A stretch of 64,000 bases of DNA from Megamerina dolium. Taxonomy: Eukaryota; Arthropoda; Insecta; Diptera; Megamerinidae. This document shows, piece by piece, positions 1 to 11,158 of the stretch (positions are counted from its first letter, which is position 1; each line of letters begins with the position of its first letter). Where the stretch lies: positions 86,605,171 through 86,669,170 of the forward strand of contig OY978525.1 in NCBI GenBank assembly GCA_963854835.1, read 5' to 3'. The notes under the pieces are model-generated. The model was not told the origin of the DNA. It saw nothing but the letters and a program-made list of their open reading frames with translations, and did no database searches. A program made the position numbers and the translations under genes.

Positions 1-129
1 CAAAAAACTGCGACAGTCGATTTTCACAAGCTTCTCTTGAGGCGAATTTTTCACCAACAAAATCATTCGCCATAGACAGAAACAGGTAGAAATCACTTAG
101 TGCCAGGTCCGGACTATAAGGTGGATGCA
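1..129 (-). pseudogene. mariner transposase, C-terminal fragment
   Basis: Read on the minus strand, this edge fragment encodes the C-terminal part of a mariner transposase. It contains PYSPDL followed by SDFYLF, where the D in SD is the third catalytic aspartate of the DD34D triad, then a stretch ending NRLSQFF. The fragment runs off the window at position 1, so the true C-terminus and terminal repeat are not visible. On its N-terminal side it ends near 129, just before LINE sequence begins. It is a remnant with no start codon or complete domain. The family assignment is firm from the SPDL...SD motif, but the subfamily is not. Confidence 0.75.
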
Positions 130-149
130 TAACAGGGTGGATGCATTAC

Positions 150-1786
150 CTGCAACAGGGAGGAGGTTTTAGATATAACCCTTACAAACGACTGTTCAGT
201 CTGTCTAGTTAGTGAATGGAGGGTTGACAAAGAACACTCTTTCTCGGATCATAGGTACATTAGCTTCCGCCTTGATATAAGGCCACAAGAGCAGATACCT
301 TTATTAAATAGGAAACGCAAAAATTGAGATAAGTATAGGGCCACCCTGAATAAATCCCTCACTCACATGGTGCCCTCAAGCCTGCAAAATGAGCAGCAGC
401 TTAAGGCCGCTGTTCAACATATTGCAGAAGCTTGCAGGAAAGCTACTGTAGCGTCCTGTCCTATTAGAAGGACTTCAAAAAAGAAGAGACCTCCGTGGTG
501 GTCGGTAGAGGTCATCACTCTAAGTAAGGAGGAAAATCACTAATCAATGGCAACCCTATAAGGAGAGCCTACGAGTGTTTAGAAAGGCGACAAGGAGAGC
601 AAAACGATCATCATGGAATGACTTTTCCAGCAACATAAAGGAAATTTCAGAGGCAAGCCGCCTACGAAAGATTCTTGCAACGAATCTAGTTACACCCAGC
701 TACGAGTGTTTAGAAAGGCGACAAGGAGAGCATAACGATCATCATGGAATGACTTTTCCAGCAACATAAAGGAAATTTCAGAGGCAAGCCGCTTACGAAA
801 GATTCTTGCAACGAATCTAGTTACACCCAGCTTCATTATGAAGGGGGATCGTGATTACTTCAAGTCTGGAAACTCTTCGGGTACTAATTGATACCCATGT
901 TCCAGGCTGTTTGGAGGACAGCCCTGGCCGAACTCCCAATGTTAATCCTAGTAGAATTACCTACGACGTCTCGCACAAAATAATCAATAAAACAAAGATT
1001 AATTGGGCGATAAATAATTTTAAACCATTCAAGTCACCAGGGTCTGATGGTATTATACCTGCGGACACGCATAAGTGTGCGGATCTTCTAACACCTTGGT
1101 TGGAGGTAATCTTCTCTGCTAAGGCTATGCTATGTCCCCAAGACATTGCTATAAGCAAATGTGGTGTTTATCCCTAAAGGCGTAAAAACGTTCCACTCAA
1201 AGCCAAGTGATTTCAGACCTATAAGTCTATCATCCTTCTTATTGAAAACCCTTGAAAGACTACTTGATGTGCACTTAAGGGGCTCTATAGATACTAAGAA
1301 TATCTCTTCATTGCAACATGCATATAACAAAGGCAAGTCCGTCGAGTCAGCCCTTCACTCACTTGTACAGAAGATCGATAGATCTATACACTGCAAAGAA
1401 TATAGTATGGTCACCTTTCTAGATATTGAGGGGGCCTTCAATAACATAAATCCAGAAGTAGTCGAAAACTCTCTTGCTGTGCTTAAGGTGGATGAACCTA
1501 TTATTAGATTAAATGCCGCTCAGCTCTTAACGAGCTAACGGGGCACTACAATGTACCCATTTTATGGGTACCGGGGCATAAGGATATTCTAGGGAACTGT
1601 GAAGCAGATGAATTGGCGAGAGCGGGCACTAGGCTGCCAGAGATCTGTCCATCTCATCAAGCAGAAATTCCACTTGCAATATGCAAGCTTCTTGTCACAC
1701 AACATTACCTCACCATAGCCAACAGAAGATGGCGGGATGAGAACTCTTGTGTTACTACTAGGAAAGTCTGGCCAACTCTTGACAAC
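150..1786 (+). mobile_element. LOA/I-type non-LTR retrotransposon, internally deleted remnant
   Basis: A degraded plus-strand LINE. Around 155-260 the end of an apurinic endonuclease domain is seen (EVLDIT and the SFSDHR catalytic SDH motif). At 851-1177 and 1161-1538, in different frames, lie the fingers of the reverse transcriptase: SPGSDGIIP, then FRPISLSSFLLKTLERL and FLDIEGAFNN, which carries a catalytic Asp. The GxPQG and YADD blocks are missing. The sequence jumps near 1540 straight to the end of an RNase H domain (VPGHKDILGNCEADELARAG), so roughly the middle third is deleted. Frame changes and stops occur throughout. It is related to the better-preserved element at 39275-44476. A SINE fragment abuts its 3' side. 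Confidence 0.8.
569..830 (+). repeat. 131-bp tandem duplication inside the LINE remnant
   Basis: Two adjacent copies, 569-699 and 700-830, both start CTACGAGTGTTTAGAAAGG and both end TTACACCCAG. I see two or three base differences between them. The unit is not a multiple of three, so it shifts the reading frame of the LINE polyprotein between the endonuclease and reverse transcriptase. Confidence 0.9.
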
Positions 1787-1926
1787 TCTTGCGACATAAC
1801 TCTTTCTGAGATTTGTCACAGAGTTTTTTTTTAGAAGTTTTTCATTGACAAATTCTTACTACCGGAGGAATTGTCAATTGCTTACCGACTGGTGGATACC
1901 GTTCGAAAGGAAACTCTTTTCGATAT
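1787..1926 (-). mobile_element. tRNA-derived SINE, internal fragment
   Basis: On the minus strand this matches the middle of the SINE family defined by the complete copies at 16227 and 49421 (ATATCG, CGAACGGTA, GGCAAGCAATTGGCAATT, CTGTGACAAAGCTCAG). Both the tRNA-like head and the 3' tail are absent. It joins a LINE remnant on the left and a mariner fragment on the right, which starts in a short TA run. Confidence 0.75.
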
Positions 1927-2428
1927 TATTGTATATATACATATATACATCTATTTATATATATATATATAGATGTTAGATCCTGGGCAATAGAAACAGT
2001 GCTTATATGACGGTCAGACTCGACGATTTCCATTATTTTACCGATATTTTCGACAGAGCGTGGTGCATCTTTGACTTCAAAATTACCGGAACGGAATCGA
2101 CGAAACCAAAATTGCACGTAATTGGCTATTACAGTATCAGGACCATAAACAATATTCACATTTTCAGCTGTCTGGTTTGCGTTTTCGCCTTTATCGAAGA
2201 AAACCTGTGAAATATGGCGTATTTTCGATTTACTGGTGTCCATCTTTGACGCGTGCTCAAATAATACGGAGTCAATCAATCACAAAACTGCCTGAAAAGT
2301 GTATTAAGTACGAAGTCCTATCTTGCTAGCGCCATCTAGCGTAATCCGATCGCACTTATACAACGCGAGATACAGATGACTAAAGTCATCTATTGGAAAA
2401 GTCGTGGATTCTTTTTACTACACCTTAC

Positions 2429-2431
<3 letters not shown>
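1927..2431 (-). pseudogene. mariner 5' end with transposase N-terminal domain
   Basis: The minus strand encodes the first about 100 residues of a mariner transposase. The most likely start is the Met at about 2243 (MDTSKSKIRHISQVFF), with an in-frame Met at 2279. The paired helix-turn-helix region is recognisable from KGENANQTAENVNIVYG and WFRRFRSGNFEVKDAPRS. Sequence 2280-2431 is then the 5' untranslated end and terminal repeat, ending next to a TA. The catalytic domain is missing because the copy is cut at a short TA run near 1970. No DDE residues remain, so it can only be a DNA-binding remnant. Confidence 0.8.
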
Positions 2432-2488
<57 letters not shown>

Positions 2489-2497
2489 ATATGTATA

Positions 2498-2568
<71 letters not shown>
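2432..2568. repeat. (TA)n microsatellite
   Basis: About 135 bp of TA dinucleotides with a few TG interruptions. It sits exactly between the terminal end of the mariner fragment and a SINE fragment. Confidence 0.97.
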
Positions 2569-2572
<4 letters not shown>

Positions 2573-2720
2573 ATAACAAATTTAATATCGAAGATTTTTC
2601 TTTCGAACCCACCTGTCGGCAAACAATTGGCAAATCTTCCGACAGTAACAACTTGCCATGAAAAAGCTTCTAAAAGAACTCTGTGACAAAGCTCAGAAAA
2701 GTGATAAGAAGGTCCCTTTT
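2569..2720 (+). mobile_element. tRNA-derived SINE, body fragment
   Basis: This begins at the GCATAACAAATTTAATATCG position of the SINE, just after the tRNA-related head, and follows the family consensus through CTGTGACAAAGCTCAGAAAA. It then has a deletion and ends in AAGGTCCCTTTTAA. The head is missing and a (TA)n tract replaces it. Confidence 0.8.
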
Positions 2721-3613
2721 AAGCGAACATTGTGAAAACGCTTTTTATGTTATCTTACAGATAAGTTCTGATAAAGCGATAACCGGACATTGTGAAAACG
2801 GCCCTAAGTTAAATACGCTGAGTATATATAATTTAAGTACAACTAAACTTAATATTAAAAATTATATTTGAACATATGAAAATAGTTTACATACTCGTAC
2901 ATATATAAAACCTGGCACACAGTTGTCGTTAGTACATCCATTGTACTGCAGACTAATTACTCAAAATGTTTGTACTCGTAGGTATTCATATTCATTTTTC
3001 TACTATTGACAACATCAATTGTGTCGATATTTTCTTATTCAATATTGTTTGTATTATTTTTTATATGAGCTAAATTCAACAACATCATCATCATCATCAT
3101 CACCAATATCATTAAAAACAACAGGCAGACACATGTGTCGAAGTAAACAAAAAGAATGAAAAAAACACAAAGGAACGAAAAAGCAGAAAATGCGCGAAAG
3201 AATATTCTCAAAGAAAACCAACAGAAACAACAAGAAGAAGAGTTCCATTTTAAACATCACGCCCGGGCATTGATAGAAAATGTTATAATGATGCAATTTA
3301 ATGTCCATTGCTTGATCATCAAAACTTTTCCAGATGATTGGAGTACTTTTGCCGTAGTAGTCCATCACACCATGCTTCTACCGTTTATTCGCCCATATAA
3401 TAAACGATGACGTTATGAAGCGTTATAAGTTAATCACACAAAATAAAATGTAATGAAATCGAATGAAAATAAACAAAATGCAAATACATTACTGATATAT
3501 GCATTTTCGTACACATTTACGCTTCTACCCTGCAACAAATACGAATTTTCCGGGATGAGTCGCAAAGGAATATGCGACTAAACGCACTTTTGATCTCTTT
3601 AAATAGAATGCAC
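2721..3613. other. A+T-rich spacer, nothing identified
   Basis: I see no gene here. A short CAT trinucleotide run lies near 3082-3102. ACATTGTGAAAACG occurs twice, at about 2728 and 2788. The short open frames have no recognisable domain or splice context. Confidence 0.6.
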
Positions 3614-3991
3614 TGTTCGCTTTAATTCGAGCATATCCTATAAAATGACGGTGATAGAACATACAATAACAAGACACAAAATATTTTCTTACATGAGTAT
3701 TATGAGTATTAATGAAAATAAATTATTTTGATTCGAATAGCGGCCAAGAGCAAAAATGGTTAAATTGTTAAAAAATTTCAATGCAAATGTACATGAGAAT
3801 TATAATAGACTGAAACAAAATTTCTAACCATTCGACTAAATTGTCAAATAATTTAAATGAAAATGTACATGAGAATTATAATGCAGTGAATGAAAATGTC
3901 TAACGGTGCGACTAATCTACATTTATAACCTTTCGGGTATTAAAGGGTAAAATTAGTCTTTTTATAGGATATGCTCGAATAAAAGCGAACA
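3614..3991. mobile_element. MITE with about 36-bp terminal inverted repeats
   Basis: The left end TGTTCGCTTTAATTCGAGC continues to ATATCCTATAAAA. It is matched in reverse complement at the right end (TTTTATAGGATATGCTCG, AATAAAAGCGAACA) with about one mismatch. The element is about 378 bp, noncoding, and its target duplication is unclear. The interior holds a tandem pair of 76-bp units. The superfamily cannot be assigned from the ends alone. Confidence 0.75.
3762..3913. repeat. 76-bp tandem duplication inside the MITE
   Basis: Units 3762-3837 and 3838-3913 each start AAATTGT, share ATGTACATGAGAATTATAAT and end CGACT. They have diverged by perhaps 15-20 percent, so the duplication is older than the insertion of many neighbours. 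Confidence 0.8.
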
Positions 3992-4494
3992 CATATATAT
4001 ATCCCTATAAAGCAAAATATTACAGTAAATAAATTGCCAAGAGGAACCGTTTCTACTATAACGAATCTGCGGTGAAGTGTATCTTTTAGCCAATTATTTG
4101 TAAATAATTTCACTTTTTTTGCAAAATTTGATTTTTATGAGATTGAGTATGATTCTTTAAGAATGTGCACATTTATGAGCTACATAAATAGAAGTACTTC
4201 GTATCTTATAGAACATTTTATCTTTTGACGTGTGTGCCTATTATTATTCCTCCTCTTGTTCTCTTATATTTATGCAAATTAATATTTCATTATTAAGAAT
4301 CTATTTGATATATACTTAGCTAACGCTAAAATTGTTTTACATTATTTCAACTTAGGTGGTAGACTAGGAAGCCAGTAATTGTAAATAATCGAGCAATTTA
4401 ATAAATATCAAATAGCTTTAATGTGTATTATTTTGAATCACAACAAAAAATTTGAATATAAAGCCTATGTATATATATTGTATATATATATATG

Positions 4495-4552
<58 letters not shown>

Positions 4553-5438
4553 AATATATGCTTATATGAATGTATACATGCATATATAAACGTTATTGAG
4601 AATAAAATTTGGCAACAAGTTCAAGCAATTGGTTATTGTGCTTTTCCATCCATTCATCCATACTTTTGATTTGTGATTATGCTGATAGAATTTTTATACG
4701 ATAAGTATATATATACAACAGCTTTGTTTTATTAGATTAGATTTTTATTTATAAATTTGTATTTATATCCCTCTTTCTCTTACTACATGCTGTACACACA
4801 CTACTTCTACAACAGATAGCTTCTTTTGTTTGCATTGACATTTGTTTATATTCGAATTTTTTAATATTTACATTTTTTAACAAAATACACGTCATGAAGA
4901 TGAATATTAATTCACTTGTTTCCACATATAAATAAAAAAATGCATACATATAAATATATATTTAAAAAAAAAAACATTACCTTGTCGCTAAGTAAAATAC
5001 AAAGAAAGATGTATGTTATATCCATATTCATTTAAAAGTAAACATACACAATTTTGTTTATTCACATGTAATCAAATAAAAATATATTTTTCATTAAACT
5101 TCGCACTCTCAATGGTTATTAGCATTTACATGTAATTTCCCTTTAGAATGCTACCAGTGGAAACTCAGTTGGAATATGAATATGAATGAGAAATATTGTA
5201 AACAATACGAATTTCCATAAATTAACATAAAATGCGCCAAAATACACTGTTGCAAAGTAAATAAGAAAAAAAAAAAAACATTAGACAATTATAAATTTTA
5301 AACATTTGAATTTTTAGTAAATTAGAGAAAAATTATGATTAAAACTAATATTTTAAATAATTTTCATAATGATAAAAATATGTGGAAATCTGAACTTCGA
5401 CGTTTTGAAGTAAATATTAAGAACTATTTATAACCGTA
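3992..5438. other. A+T-rich spacer with one (TA)n tract
   Basis: A (TA)n tract with TG interruptions lies at about 4466-4549. The rest is A+T-rich with poly-A runs and no recognisable coding or mobile sequence. Confidence 0.6.
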
Positions 5439-5806
5439 GTGCCGTAGCTCAGTGGTTAGTGTGTTCGCCTTCTGATCTGTAGGTCGTGGTTCAATCCCCG
5501 GCTAATGCATAACAAATTTAATATCGATAAGATTTTTCTTTCGAACGGTACCCACCTGTCGGCAAGCAATTGGCAATTCTTCCGACAGTAACAACTTGCC
5601 ATGAAAAAGCTTCTTAAAGAACTCTGTGACAAAGCTCAGAAAAAGTGATGTCACAAGTGTTCTGCCGTTCGGAACCGGCTAAAATAAGTAGGTCCCTTCT
5701 AATATTGTCCAAAATTTAAGACGCACAACAGTAATGGAAGAGAAGCTCGGCGAATGAGCCCTTTGGGGCTTTAAGTGCCACATATTTATTTTTATTTTTT
5801 TTTTTA
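5439..5806 (+). mobile_element. tRNA-derived SINE, full length
   Basis: A complete copy. The head GTGCCGTAGCTCAGTGG contains a pol III A box (TAGCTCAGTGG), and GGTTCAATCCC about 38 bases later is a B box. It is followed by the roughly 270-bp family body ending CTTTGGGGCTTTAAGTGCC and a T-rich (TTTAT)n-like tail. No perfect target duplication is evident. Confidence 0.88.
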
Positions 5807-5863
5807 TTTAAAACAAATAAAAAATATTTTAAATACTGGTAGTGATTTCGACTGGCGAAATAA

Positions 5864-6040
5864 TCTGCACGTGGCCGAATGTGCAATAGAAAACAAGATT
5901 TATTCTTTCAAACAGTGACTACTTTTCGGCAAGCAATTGGCAATTTTCCAAGAGTAACAGTTTTTCATTAGAAAGCTATGACTAAGCTCAGAAAAAAGTG
6001 ATATCATTCAAGTTCTGCTGTTTGGATTCGGAAATATATT
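5864..6040 (+). mobile_element. old, degenerate SINE fragment
   Basis: Weakly preserved SINE body: GGCAAGCAATTGGCAATTTT, AAGAGTAACAG, CTAAGCTCAGAAAAAAGTGA and TTCTGCTGTTTGGA. The head and tail are lost. It lies just downstream of a full-length copy. Confidence 0.6.
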
Positions 6041-6265
6041 TTAATCTCTTTTCCGTTCAATATATAACATGGTCAACAGTATTGGGAGGAATTTTTGACC
6101 GAAGAAGACTTCCGAGCCTCTTAATAACAAAGAATTTTTCCTTAATGAGTTCGCTTGTAAAAATGTGCTACTAACAGAGATCTGTGTGAAATTTAAACAA
6201 AGAACTTTAATACAAAATAACAATGGAAAATGTGCAGGTATATCTAATGTGCATGCATTTATTAG

Positions 6266-6792
6266 AACCCAATCGGAAATAGAGCGCATCAATAGCGCTT
6301 CTGGAGCGCTCTAAAATAGTAGTGCATCGCTCTGCCTTCAAATAGCGTTGAATTCAACATTGGCATGTCATTGCTAGCAAGTGCTGCCTTTTCGCTTCCC
6401 TCATTGCACTTTGAATGCACTTCCTTTGATGCGATTTGGATGCGCTTTGATGGGCATACTCATTCTATTACAATTTCGGTATGATGTAGTGCAGAGAGGG
6501 AATTGTGCGATATAAATTTATTTTTCTCTCTATCATAAGCATAAGCAATAATTGGTTGCCGAACCCATTTAACACGACAGGCGCGAGCACAACCCGACCT
6601 CATCGATGTTCGACACCAGCTGAATGCTCTCGCCTTTTCGTCGTGCTATTTTGTCGAAATTGATTTGAAATGCTGCCTATTACCTACTCAAAGCGCGCCA
6701 AAGAAGCGTATCAAAGTCAGCCCTTTAGATACGAAAGAGAAGCGCTTCCTATTCATATATTCTAAGATGCGCATCAAAATTTACGACTGGGA
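6266..6792. mobile_element. candidate MITE rich in GCGC motifs
   Basis: The left end ACCCAATCGGAAAT with GCGCATC just inside is mirrored on the right (reverse complement TCCCAGTCGTAAAT, then GATGCGCATC). Both flanks carry repeated GCGC-type words, for example AGCGCTTCTGGAGCGCT, which is itself an inverted repeat, as in the subterminal motifs of some cut-and-paste elements. No target duplication could be fixed. Confidence 0.4.
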
Positions 6793-8205
6793 ACATATAG
6801 GAATGTATGTGTGTGTCCGTTAACCATCAGCTCAGCTAATGCCTCTCAAGTTTCAATTATAAACTTTTGTTTTGATATTATTTTTATTGCTGTTGTGAAA
6901 AATATATGTGTTACTATATTGTGTTTAAGTAAACTCACAGTTATATATACACACATACACGTACATACTCATTAAAATTCAACAATAAAACTAACAGAAT
7001 TTTTAATTTTTTTTCCTTCTTCATTTTAATTTTTTTTTTTTTTTACTTTTTCTTTATAAAAACGGAAAGAATTTACTGAGAAGTGAATGAGAGAGAGAAA
7101 TTAATACAACAATTTCAAAGTTTATTCTTCTATCAACCATGGTGTAATGTGTGCTACACATTTTGGACGACTTCGAAAAGAAATAGGCTATCAACTCAAC
7201 CTGAATTCTTTGGGCCTCAACTGCTAGAAAGGTTCTAATGATTTTTGTTGAATGGGAATTGTTTCAACTTCAGTAGTTAATTTTTTCTGTCTACTTTTAT
7301 TTAAGAAATAGCATCTGAAGAATATCGATTTTAAAGACATAAATAAACATAAATTTATAAACATGTAACCACAACACAACTAGAAAATGAAATATTTAAA
7401 AATATGTGTGCCGCCTTCGAAAGCGTGTAATTTTGACCTACTAATTAAGTTATTTGTTGCAATTAATTCAGAAATGTATGTCAAATTACAAAATTTTATG
7501 ATATATGTAATTAATGAAAAAGGCACCTTTGTTTGGCGTAAAGGTCAAAAACATCCATTTGCGCTTTTTCGAAGGCACCACACTTTTGTTGTATTGTCCT
7601 CGTCATTGTTGTTGTTGGTTTGTTTTATTTTCTTTTAGCCGTCGTGACAGTTGTAACAATATGTATTTTAATAGAGAATGAGTTTGTTTGAAAGTTTGAG
7701 GAAAAATATTAATTTTGATAATGACAGTTGGCAACGCGGGTATAATTGAGTTCTCACGTTAGTAATGCTTAGCAAAATTTTCAACTTTTCGTTTGATAAA
7801 TAATATACTTTATATTATTGTACGTATGTACCTGAATTAGATTTCCGAAATTTCAGTTTTGTGAGTTGTGCCTGGCAACGTCGGTTTATATACTATAGCA
7901 AATATGACATAACCGACTGTCTTTTGAGTCAATTATCGTTTATGTAAAGAAAACATATACCATTAAACCTTCACACTTCACAATTATTTCTGATAATATC
8001 ATGTTAAAGCGTTTTACATATACACAAAGTCAAAACGTTACTAACGCAAAATGGACTCGTTTTATTTTGTAATGATTTTCAAAATATTTCGTGTTTACCG
8101 ATCACCGTTCGCAAGTGAGTTTTGTACAGAAACATTTAGCGATATGTTGCTTTCGGCTAACATCAGTTTTGGTTGGAAGATTTATCGGTCGGTAAATCGT
8201 AGCTA
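6793..8205. other. A+T-rich spacer, nothing identified
   Basis: Poly-T and poly-A runs and CA-rich stretches are present. The 83-codon open frame at 7387-7638 has no recognisable domain, and its hydrophobic end looks like chance translation of T-rich DNA. Confidence 0.55.
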
Positions 8206-8785
8206 TGCAAGGTCCGACAATTATGTATTAAGACTGCCTCTAGAAAACACAATTAAAACACGATATCTGCTAATTTTTCGATATAATTATTCGAAATATC
8301 CTCCTCCTGATTCAATACACTTGTTACATAGATTTAATAGTGATTCAAACGCGTGTTCCAGCTCATTTTTCGGAATTGCCTCCAGTGCCCTCGTCGAAGC
8401 CCGTTGTATGGTCTGAACGTCATCAAAAAAGCATCCTTTCAACTTCAATTTCAGTTTTGGGAACAAAGAGAAGTCGCACGGTGCCGAATAAGGTGAATAC
8501 GGCGGGTGATTCAATACACAGACCTGATTCCGAGCCAAAAATTGACTGACAATTAGTGCTGTGTGTTAAATTTTATGTTAAATTTCATGTTAAAATTTCA
8601 ACATCAAACGAACACGTGTTTTGTAAAATGAATGTCAATAAACATTAAATGTCAACCAAATGCCATGAAATTTTAACAGTTAGTAGAGGAAGGTTGAAGC
8701 TTCAAAACGCATGTGCTCACACATAGATGGCTCTCTTGGTTGCTGAGATAAGGTTCGAGTCTTAATACATAGTTGTCGCACTGTG
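8206..8785 (-). mobile_element. internally deleted mariner with both terminal repeats
   Basis: The left end GTCCGACAATTATGTATTAAG pairs with the right end (reverse complement GTGCGACAACTATGTATT). Both are next to TA dinucleotides at 8204-8205 and 8786-8787, as expected of a Tc1/mariner target. The interior keeps only the transposase C-terminus (8287-8538, minus) joined to the 5' untranslated region, so about half of a normal 1.3-kb element is missing. Confidence 0.8.
8287..8538 (-). pseudogene. mariner transposase C-terminal fragment
   Basis: The 83-residue open frame contains HPPYSPYSAPCDFSLFPKLK, in which the D of CDF is the third catalytic aspartate of mariner. The usual SPDL has become SPYS. 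The end (CIESGGGYFE, stop) is the normal mariner C-terminus. The first two catalytic aspartates and the DNA-binding domain are gone, so it cannot be active. Confidence 0.85.
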
Positions 8786-9111
8786 TATATTATTTTTTCT
8801 GAAGTGAAGTGTGTACCGTGTATGCGATAGTGTAAAACATGTAGTACTTATATTATGTGAACCCAATTATTATATAAATATAAATATATTACTAAAACCC
8901 ACCTAAGTAAATATTTTTCTTTTCATATTGAGTCGGAACTGGACATTCCACATCACCCAAACAGACATCCTTTGAATTTTGTTCCTACGAACGCCACATA
9001 ACTAATCGCAACATAATACAAATTGCACTGTACTTTAAAGTCTCGAATATTTATGGAATCATAAAAAAGATCTAAGTAATTTTTCTCGCTAACAACGGCA
9101 GCATTCGCTTA
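8786..9111. other. spacer, nothing identified
   Basis: A+T-rich with no recognisable feature between the mariner derivative and the next SINE. Confidence 0.6.
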
Positions 9112-9465
9112 GTGCCGTAGCTCAGTGATAACTGTGTTGATCTTCTCATCCGTACGTCATGGGTTCAATTCCCGGCTGAAACAATTTAATATCGAAGAGA
9201 TTTTTCTTTCGAACAGTACCCACATGTCGGCATACAATTGGCAATTCTTCCGACAGTAACAATTTGCCATGGAAAAGTTTATAAAAGAACTCTGTGACAA
9301 AGCTCAGAAAAAGTAATTTCGCATGAGTTCTGCCATTCGGAACCGACTAAAATAGGTAGGTCCCTTCTAATACTATCCAAAATATAACGCGCACAACATT
9401 AATGGAAGAGAAGCTCGGCCAAAGCCTCTTTCAGAGCTTATAAGTGCCACATATTTTTTTTTTTA
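9112..9465 (+). mobile_element. tRNA-derived SINE, full length, diverged
   Basis: The head GTGCCGTAGCTCAGTGAT has a mutated A-box end, but the B box GGTTCAATTCC is intact. The whole body and tail (AGTGCCACATATTTT) are present. More substitutions than in the copies at 16227 and 49421 make this an older insertion. No clear target duplication is seen. Confidence 0.85.
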
Positions 9466-9832
9466 TTCAAATGTACATCAAGTTGGATCGCTCCCCGTAC
9501 AAAATAATAAAGTCTAAAAATAAAATGCCGAAAAGTTTTCGGGAAAAAGAAAAATGTATTTTTCTTAACTCTTTTAGAACCACTAAAATGTTTTTTATCA
9601 TAACACAGTTGTTGATTGTCCGATTTTTAAAAATGAAAACTTGTTGAAAATCTATCAGGGGAGCTATAATTCCATAATATATGACATTTGACATTAAACG
9701 TACCCTAAGAAAACGAAATTCAATTCCTCTGATTCTACCCCCCTAATCAAACATTTTTCCATCATAAAATTAAAACCATTTAAAATGTATAAAATTTTTC
9801 AATTTAATGTACGAAGCTAACTCTAAAAAAAT

Positions 9833-11158
9833 CTTCTTACAGTCGGCTGGGGCCGACCAAATTATACCCTGCATATGTACAGATATATATAAAAAGTTTG
9901 CTCGTATATCCATCCTTTTCTTCCACTACTTTGTATAGGACCTACATTAAGAAGCAGGCGTACCTCACCAATTTTGGAGAATCAATTTCTGCCTATAATA
10001 CTAAACTACATAGGTTGCAATGGGTTGACCTAGGCGTATTAATTAATAAGTTATGGGTGTTTTAATGTTTAAGATAAATCCGAGACTTTATACGGAAGAT
10101 ATATAAAAAGTGGGCGTGACGTATCTCCTTCCGGTATATCTAATTAATTTTTCAATATCAATCCACACCTTAAATTTGGTTGTCCTACGCTAAATGGTTT
10201 GTAAGTTATGGAGCTTAAAAGTTTTAGTTTAATTTCCTTGGCTTTGTATGGGAGACTCATGAAGGAGTGGGCGTGGCACACTGATTTTCTGCCAGATTTT
10301 TGCCGACTACGATATTAATTTAAGTGTCAATTATGGTTATTCTAGACAGAAGATTGCCGAAGTTACAGCTGTTTCAATTTAAAATTTGTATGGGGGCTAC
10401 GATAAACAGTGGGCGTGGTGCGCCCATTTTCTGTGAACCTAGTTGCTCGTACAATACTAATCAACACCTTAAATCTCGTTATTCTACGCTGAATAGTTTG
10501 CAAGTTATAACCGGTAACATTTTTTTTAATTTCCGCAACTTTGTATGGGGGACCCAAAAAGGAGTGGGCGTGGCGCATTGGTTGTCTGCCGTATTATTTC
10601 TGACTGCCGTGTTAATCGAAGTGTCAATTATGATTATTCTGGACAGAAGATTGTAGAAGTTACAGCTGTTTCAATTTAAAAGAAGTACAGACACTTTGTA
10701 TGAGAGCTACGCTAAAAAGTAGGCGTGGCTCAACCACTTTTGGCGAGGTTATATAGTAGTATAATATAAGTCTATGTGCCAAATATTGTTGTCCCAAGTG
10801 GTATATTATGTGAGTTATAGCAAGTTAAAGATTTTGAAAATTTCGAGGTTAGTCGCTTTGAATGCTTGGTGTGGGCGTGGTTATTGACCGATCATGCTCA
10901 ATATCAATCCCCTCCGTACTCTTGGATCATAGATTACTTATGCCAAATTTCATCGAAATAGCTCAATATTTACTCAAGTTATCGTGCGAACCAGCCAGGT
11001 GACAGACAGACGGACGGACGGACATCGTTAAATCGAAAATTTAATCGACGCTGATCACGAATATATATCTATGTCTATATCTCCGGAGATTCCTTCAAGT
11101 GGACACAAACATCTGACCGAAATGAATATACCATGCATATTGCATTATGCAGGGTATA
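9833..11158 (-). mobile_element. DINE-1/Helentron-like element, copy 1
   Basis: In minus orientation it begins TATACCCTGCATAATGCA, followed by blocks typical of dipteran DINE-1-type repeats: TTCATTTCGGTCAGATGTTT, CGTGATCAGCGTCGATTAAA and a (GTCC)n run. It ends with a perfect 6-bp hairpin, GTCGGC-TGGG-GCCGAC at 9842-9857, about nine bases from the 3' tip. A hairpin near the 3' end is a Helitron/Helentron trait. It has no coding capacity. The body carries six spaced GTGGGCGTGG-like sites. A second copy is at 37080-38349. Confidence 0.65.
10110..10880. repeat. about 155-bp periodic array with GTGGGCGTGG core
   Basis: Six related units place GTGGGCGTGG, or a one- or two-base variant, at 10110, 10267, 10409, 10564, 10719 and 10871. 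The spacings are 157, 142, 155, 155 and 152 bp. Each is preceded by a TTTGTATGGGRGCT-type block. The units have diverged considerably, so they are visible mainly through this core. Confidence 0.8.

Noticed and set aside
8051..8416. 121-codon plus-strand open frame
   Set aside because: It overlaps the mariner C-terminal coding sequence on the opposite strand, and its translation has no domain.
10324..10656. 110-codon open frame in the DINE-like element
   Set aside because: It crosses the noncoding periodic array, is not kept in the second copy, and has no domain.
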